From: Enterococcus malodoratus ATCC 43197
GTDB taxonomy: Bacteria > Bacillota > Bacilli > Lactobacillales > Enterococcaceae
NCBI RefSeq assembly: GCF_000407185.1
Contig: NZ_KE136483.1
Span: forward strand, 1-64,000
Length of the DNA stretch: 64,000 bases
Reading direction: 5' to 3'
The notes under the pieces were generated by a model. That model was not told where the DNA came from. It did not search any database and saw only the letters and a list, made by a program, of their open reading frames with translations. Each line of letters begins with the position of its first letter. Position 1 is the stretch's first letter. This document shows positions 60,412 to 64,000 of this stretch, piece after piece. Made by a program: the position numbers and the translations under genes.

Positions 60412-61359
60412 ATGAAATGGAATGAAGTCAAAGTAACAACGGAAAGTGAGGCAGTTGAAGCTGTCTCAAATATTTTAATGGAAGCTGGCGCATCGGGTGT
60501 TGCGATCGAAGATGCCTTGGATTTTGAAAATTATCAAGAGGATCAATACGGCGAATTATTGGATAAGGAAACTTTTTCTAGCTTAGCTGAGGGAGCTGTC
60601 GTGATGGCCTATTTCCCAGAAACGATTTTCTTGCCGGAAATTTTACCGTTCATTAAAGCCAACATCACAAAATTACCGGAGTTCGGATTGAATATCGGGA
60701 AAAATATCGTGGAAGTAAGTGAAGTGGAAGAGAGCGACTGGGCGACCGCTTGGAAAAAATATTATCATCCGGTTCGTGTAACGCGCTATTTAACGATCGT
60801 TCCCAGCTGGGAAAAATACGAGGGGCAGCATGAGGATGAAAAAATCATTACTCTAGATCCGGGAATGGCCTTTGGAACTGGCACACATCCAACGACAAAT
60901 CTAACCTTGCAGGCATTGGAAACTGTTTTGCGAGGCGGTGAAACGGTCTTAGATGTGGGAACAGGTTCTGGTGTGTTGAGTATCGCCAGCTCTATTTATG
61001 GAGCGAAAGATATTTATGCATATGATTTGGACGAAGTAGCGGTTCGTTCGGCACAAGAAAACGTCGATCTAAATGCCAATACTGAAAATATTCATGTGTC
61101 CGCGAATGATTTGTTAGTCGGTGTGGAGCAAGAGGCCGATGTGATCGTCGCCAATATTTTAGCGGATATCATTGTTTTGATGGTCGAAGACGCTTGGCGT
61201 TTATTGAAACCAGAAGGGACATTGATTGTTTCAGGGATCATCGAAGACAAAAAAGATATGGTGCTGGAAGAAATGTATGCACAAGGTTTTGAAGTCGATC
61301 GAATCTTCCAACAAAAGGATTGGTTTGCGATTATTTTGAAGAAACCAGAGGAAGATTAA
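60412..61359 (+). CDS. prmA: Ribosomal protein L11 methyltransferase
   Basis: Methylates lysines and the N-terminus of ribosomal protein L11 using SAM. In 315 residues the N-terminal substrate domain (1-110) precedes the methyltransferase fold with DVGTGSGVLSIA near residue 182 and NILADI near 247. AGGAGG lies before ATG 60412. The rsmE gene begins 1 bp after its stop, so they form one unit. Confidence 0.96.
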   Translation: MKWNEVKVTTESEAVEAVSNILMEAGASGVAIEDALDFENYQEDQYGELLDKETFSSLAEGAVVMAYFPETIFLPEILPFIKANITKLPEFGLNIGKNIVEVSEVEESDWATAWKKYYHPVRVTRYLTIVPSWEKYEGQHEDEKIITLDPGMAFGTGTHPTTNLTLQALETVLRGGETVLDVGTGSGVLSIASSIYGAKDIYAYDLDEVAVRSAQENVDLNANTENIHVSANDLLVGVEQEADVIVANILADIIVLMVEDAWRLLKPEGTLIVSGIIEDKKDMVLEEMYAQGFEVDRIFQQKDWFAIILKKPEED

Positions 61360-61360
61360 G

Positions 61361-62104
61361 ATGCAGCGCTATTTTATAGATCAGGCCTACCAGCCGTCAG
61401 TAGAAATTAGCGGTGAGGCGCATCATCATATGTCGCGGGTAATGCGGATGACTGTCGATGATCAGGTTTTTCTTGTTTTCAATGACCAAACCGCTGTTAA
61501 AGCGAAAATCGTGGCAATCGATAATGAGCAAGTGACACTGGAAGAGGTCGAAAAAGATGACTTGCAGCGGGAACTACCTATTGACGTTACAATTGCCAGC
61601 GGCTTTCCTAAAGGCGAGAAGCTGGAGCTGATCGTGCAAAAAGGGACAGAGCTGGGTGCTCATGATTTTATCGCTTTTCCTGGCGAAAGCTCGGTGGCGA
61701 AATGGGATGCAAAGAAGCAGCAGAAAAAGCAGCAGCGCTTAAATAAAATCGCGCAAGAAGCAGCCGAGCAATCCCATCGACAAGTTTTGCCGACTGTGAA
61801 TTTTGCTTCAGAAAAAGAATTGATCGCACATTTTACTGACTACGATGCGGTTTTGATCGCTTACGAAGAATCAGCGAAGCAGGGAGAACAGGCTCAATTG
61901 GTTCAAACCTTTCAGCAATTAAAGGCGGGACAAAAACTATTGGTCGTCTTTGGTCCAGAGGGTGGATTGACGCCTAAGGAGATTGAAAGTTTCCAGACAG
62001 CTGGTGCGAAACTTTGCGGTTTAGGGCCGCGGATTTTACGAACAGAAACCGCACCGTTTTATCTTTTGAGCGCGGCGAGCTTCTATTATGAATTGCAGCA
62101 CTGA
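61361..62104 (+). CDS. rsmE: 16S rRNA (uracil1498-N3)-methyltransferase
   Basis: Methylates U1498 of 16S rRNA. A 247-residue SPOUT enzyme with a PUA-like N-terminal domain (1-75) and the knot motifs VFGPEGGLTPKE near residue 195 and LGPRILRTETA near 223. It is coupled with prmA, a pairing common in Firmicutes. Confidence 0.96.
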   Translation: MQRYFIDQAYQPSVEISGEAHHHMSRVMRMTVDDQVFLVFNDQTAVKAKIVAIDNEQVTLEEVEKDDLQRELPIDVTIASGFPKGEKLELIVQKGTELGAHDFIAFPGESSVAKWDAKKQQKKQQRLNKIAQEAAEQSHRQVLPTVNFASEKELIAHFTDYDAVLIAYEESAKQGEQAQLVQTFQQLKAGQKLLVVFGPEGGLTPKEIESFQTAGAKLCGLGPRILRTETAPFYLLSAASFYYELQH

Positions 62105-62109
62105 TTTGA

Positions 62110-62138
62110 TTGAAAAAGCTTACTATAGTTTGTATAAT
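62110..62138 (+). promoter_or_regulatory. Promoter of the (p)ppGpp synthetase gene
   Basis: TTGAAA (62110-62115) and TATAAT (62133-62138) are exactly 17 bp apart, starting six bases after the rsmE stop. Confidence 0.85.
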
Positions 62139-62178
62139 AAGAGCAATCATTTTCAGAAAATAAAGGGGGAAACGTCGC

Positions 62179-64000
62179 ATGGCAAAAGAAGTTGAATTGA
62201 CCGGTCCTGACGTCATCAGGATGGTTAGTACGTACATGGGAAAAGAGCACGTGGCGTTTGTACAAAAGGCTTACGACTTTGCTTATGAAGCCCATAAGCC
62301 CCAGATTCGTAAATCAGGTGAGCCATACATTATCCATCCGATTCAAGTCGCGGGTATTTTGGCTGATTTACATATGGATCCTCACACTGTTGCGACAGGC
62401 TTTTTACACGATGTCGTAGAGGATACACCGGTTACGTTAGATGATTTAAAAGTTGAATTTGGGGAAGACGTCGCTTCATTAGTTGACGGAGTAACCAAAT
62501 TAGGGAAGATCAAATACAAGTCACACGAAGAACAATTAGCAGAAAACCACCGCAAAATGTTGTTGGCGATGGCGCAGGATTTACGTGTCATCATGGTCAA
62601 ACTGGCCGACCGTCTGCACAACATGCGGACTTTGAAATATTTGCGCGACGATAAACAACGGCGAATTGCGCGCGAAACGTTGGAAATCTATGCCCCATTG
62701 GCTGATCGTTTAGGGATGAGCCGGATCAAGTGGGAGTTGGAAGATACAGCACTGCGCTATTTGAATCCAAAACAATACTATCGCATCGTTCATCTAATGC
62801 GCAGCAAGCGTGACGAACGGGAAGGATTTGTTGAGAAATCCGTCAATGAGATCAAGGAAGCGACGAAAGAACTTGGGATCGAAGCAGATATCTATGGTCG
62901 ACCGAAACATATTTATTCAATCTATCGCAAGATGCGGGATCAGAAGAAACAATTCGATGAAATCTATGACCTGCTGGCGATCCGTGTAATCGTGGATTCT
63001 ATTAAGGATTGTTATGCCGTGTTGGGAGCGATCCATACTAAATGGAAACCAATGCCCGGTCGTTTCAAGGATTATATTGCGATGCCAAAGACGAATATGT
63101 ATCAATCACTGCATACGACGATCATTGGACCAAGCGGGAACCCGATCGAAGTTCAGATTCGTACGCATGAAATGCACCAGATCGCTGAGTTCGGGGTTGC
63201 GGCTCACTGGGCGTATAAAGAAGGCAAAACCGATAAACAAGAGACGAATCAAGACAACAAACAGTTGGATTGGTTCCGTGAAATCATCGAATTGCAAGAT
63301 GAAAGCTATGATGCATCCGAATTTATGGAGAGTGTTAAAGGCGACATCTTCAGTGATAAAGTGTATGTGTTTACACCTAAGGGCGATGTTACCGAGCTGC
63401 CAAAAGGTTCAGGTCCGTTGGATTTTGCTTACAGCATCCACACGGATATCGGAAATAAAACTACCGGTGCCAAGGTCAATGGCAAGATGGTGCAATTAGA
63501 TTACAAGCTGAAGAACGGCGATATTATTGAAATTATGACCTCGGCTAATTCCTTTGGACCAAGTCGCGACTGGTTGAATCTAGTGAAAACCAGCAAAGCG
63601 AAAAATAAAATCAAACGCTTCTTCAAAACACAAGATCGTGAAGAAAATGTGTCAAAAGGCCATGATGCAGTCGTTAAGTGTATTAATGACTTAGGTTTTG
63701 TGCCGAAAGAAATGCTGACGAAGGACAAGCTTTCTGATGTCTTGGACAAATTCAATTTCCATAGCGAAGAAGATTTGTATGCAGCAATCGGATTTGGCGA
63801 AATGAGTGCACTGACCTTTGCCAATCGTCTGACGGAAAAAGAACGCCGCGAACAAATGAAGCAAAAACAGCGGGATGCTGTGGATGAGATGGTCAGCAGT
63901 CCGAAAGAACCGGAAAAAATCAAGGTTCGCCACGAAGGCGGAATTGTGATCCAAGGGATCGAAAACTTGTTGATTCGGATCAGTCATTGCTGTAATCCGG
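62179..64000 (+). CDS. relA: Bifunctional (p)ppGpp synthetase/hydrolase, Rel/SpoT (3' end outside window)
   Basis: Makes and breaks the alarmone (p)ppGpp in amino-acid starvation. At least 607 codons are in the window and the frame is still open. The HD hydrolase domain (HDVVEDT near residue 75), the synthetase domain (GRFKDYIAMPK near 295) and the TGS domain (VYVFTPKGDVTELPKG near 396) are complete. The last residues visible, RISHCCNP, begin the conserved-cysteine region before the ACT domain. The hydrolase HD residues are intact, so it should be bifunctional. ATG 62179 has GGGGGAAA upstream. Confidence 0.96.
   Translation, partial: MAKEVELTGPDVIRMVSTYMGKEHVAFVQKAYDFAYEAHKPQIRKSGEPYIIHPIQVAGILADLHMDPHTVATGFLHDVVEDTPVTLDDLKVEFGEDVASLVDGVTKLGKIKYKSHEEQLAENHRKMLLAMAQDLRVIMVKLADRLHNMRTLKYLRDDKQRRIARETLEIYAPLADRLGMSRIKWELEDTALRYLNPKQYYRIVHLMRSKRDEREGFVEKSVNEIKEATKELGIEADIYGRPKHIYSIYRKMRDQKKQFDEIYDLLAIRVIVDSIKDCYAVLGAIHTKWKPMPGRFKDYIAMPKTNMYQSLHTTIIGPSGNPIEVQIRTHEMHQIAEFGVAAHWAYKEGKTDKQETNQDNKQLDWFREIIELQDESYDASEFMESVKGDIFSDKVYVFTPKGDVTELPKGSGPLDFAYSIHTDIGNKTTGAKVNGKMVQLDYKLKNGDIIEIMTSANSFGPSRDWLNLVKTSKAKNKIKRFFKTQDREENVSKGHDAVVKCINDLGFVPKEMLTKDKLSDVLDKFNFHSEEDLYAAIGFGEMSALTFANRLTEKERREQMKQKQRDAVDEMVSSPKEPEKIKVRHEGGIVIQGIENLLIRISHCCNP

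Overview
The window is chromosomal DNA of a low-GC Gram-positive coccus of the order Lactobacillales, most likely an Enterococcus. The evidence is an SMK-box (SAM-III) riboswitch before metK, a T-box before leuS, a Lys-type MurE, a pneumococcal-type PBP2a together with a MacP-like activator, a WxL-domain surface protein, and tRNA sequences of Bacilli type. No phage, plasmid, insertion sequence or CRISPR array was seen. Nearly everything is core genome; the accessory parts are a rhamnose operon, a frameshifted WxL surface protein, and families of intergenic repeats.

Layout. 1-2390: the end of an rRNA operon (5S) followed by 25 tRNA genes, part of which is a tandem duplication, closed by a terminator. 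2438-6180: metK with its riboswitch, a DHA2 drug exporter with an odd start, and an EstA-type esterase. 6219-8394 (minus): PAP2 phosphatase, YtqA radical SAM protein and the MnmM tRNA methyltransferase. 8480-13940: T-box/leuS, a FabK-like reductase and murE. 14000-20950: a MurJ/YtgP-type flippase, a secreted LysM/Apf wall protein, a pseudouridine synthase, PBP2a and YheA. 21193-30800: a serine hydrolase lipoprotein, the yhaO-yhaN-yhaM nuclease operon with a LexA-like box, a GNAT enzyme and a CtpE-like P-type ATPase. 31033-37835: a phosphohexomutase, a two-component system of the BceRS type, a GlcU-type sugar porter and the XpaC/TelA pair. 38167-42438: Nudix, MacP-like, MTA/SAH nucleosidase, nicotinamidase, a HAD enzyme and a paired fluoride channel. 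42465-50456: a complete L-rhamnose pathway (regulator, permease, kinase, isomerase, aldolase, mutarotase, lactaldehyde reductase). 50501-57642: universal stress protein, a probable 6S-like RNA, the WxL protein, and a MarR regulator with its DHA2 exporter. 57655-64000: RarA, a DNA glycosylase, a DUF3013 protein, PrmA, RsmE and the start of the bifunctional (p)ppGpp enzyme.

How the genes fit together. Several groups serve the cell wall: MurE makes the Lys-type stem peptide, the MurJ-like protein flips lipid II, PBP2a polymerises it, the MacP-like protein probably activates PBP2a, and the Apf and WxL proteins sit on the wall. MetK makes SAM, several methyltransferases use it, and MtnN recycles its by-products.

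The most interesting unexplained signal is a repeated intergenic unit of about 100-155 bp. It has a pair of 7-nt boxes whose sequences change together between loci while staying complementary, followed by a short AT-rich hairpin whose stem also changes in a paired way. It occurs as tandem copies at three sites (16817-17216, 38746-39137, 55991-56219) and as single relatives before two more genes (30895-31030, 38000-38130). At two sites the end of the last copy supplies the Shine-Dalgarno sequence of the next gene.
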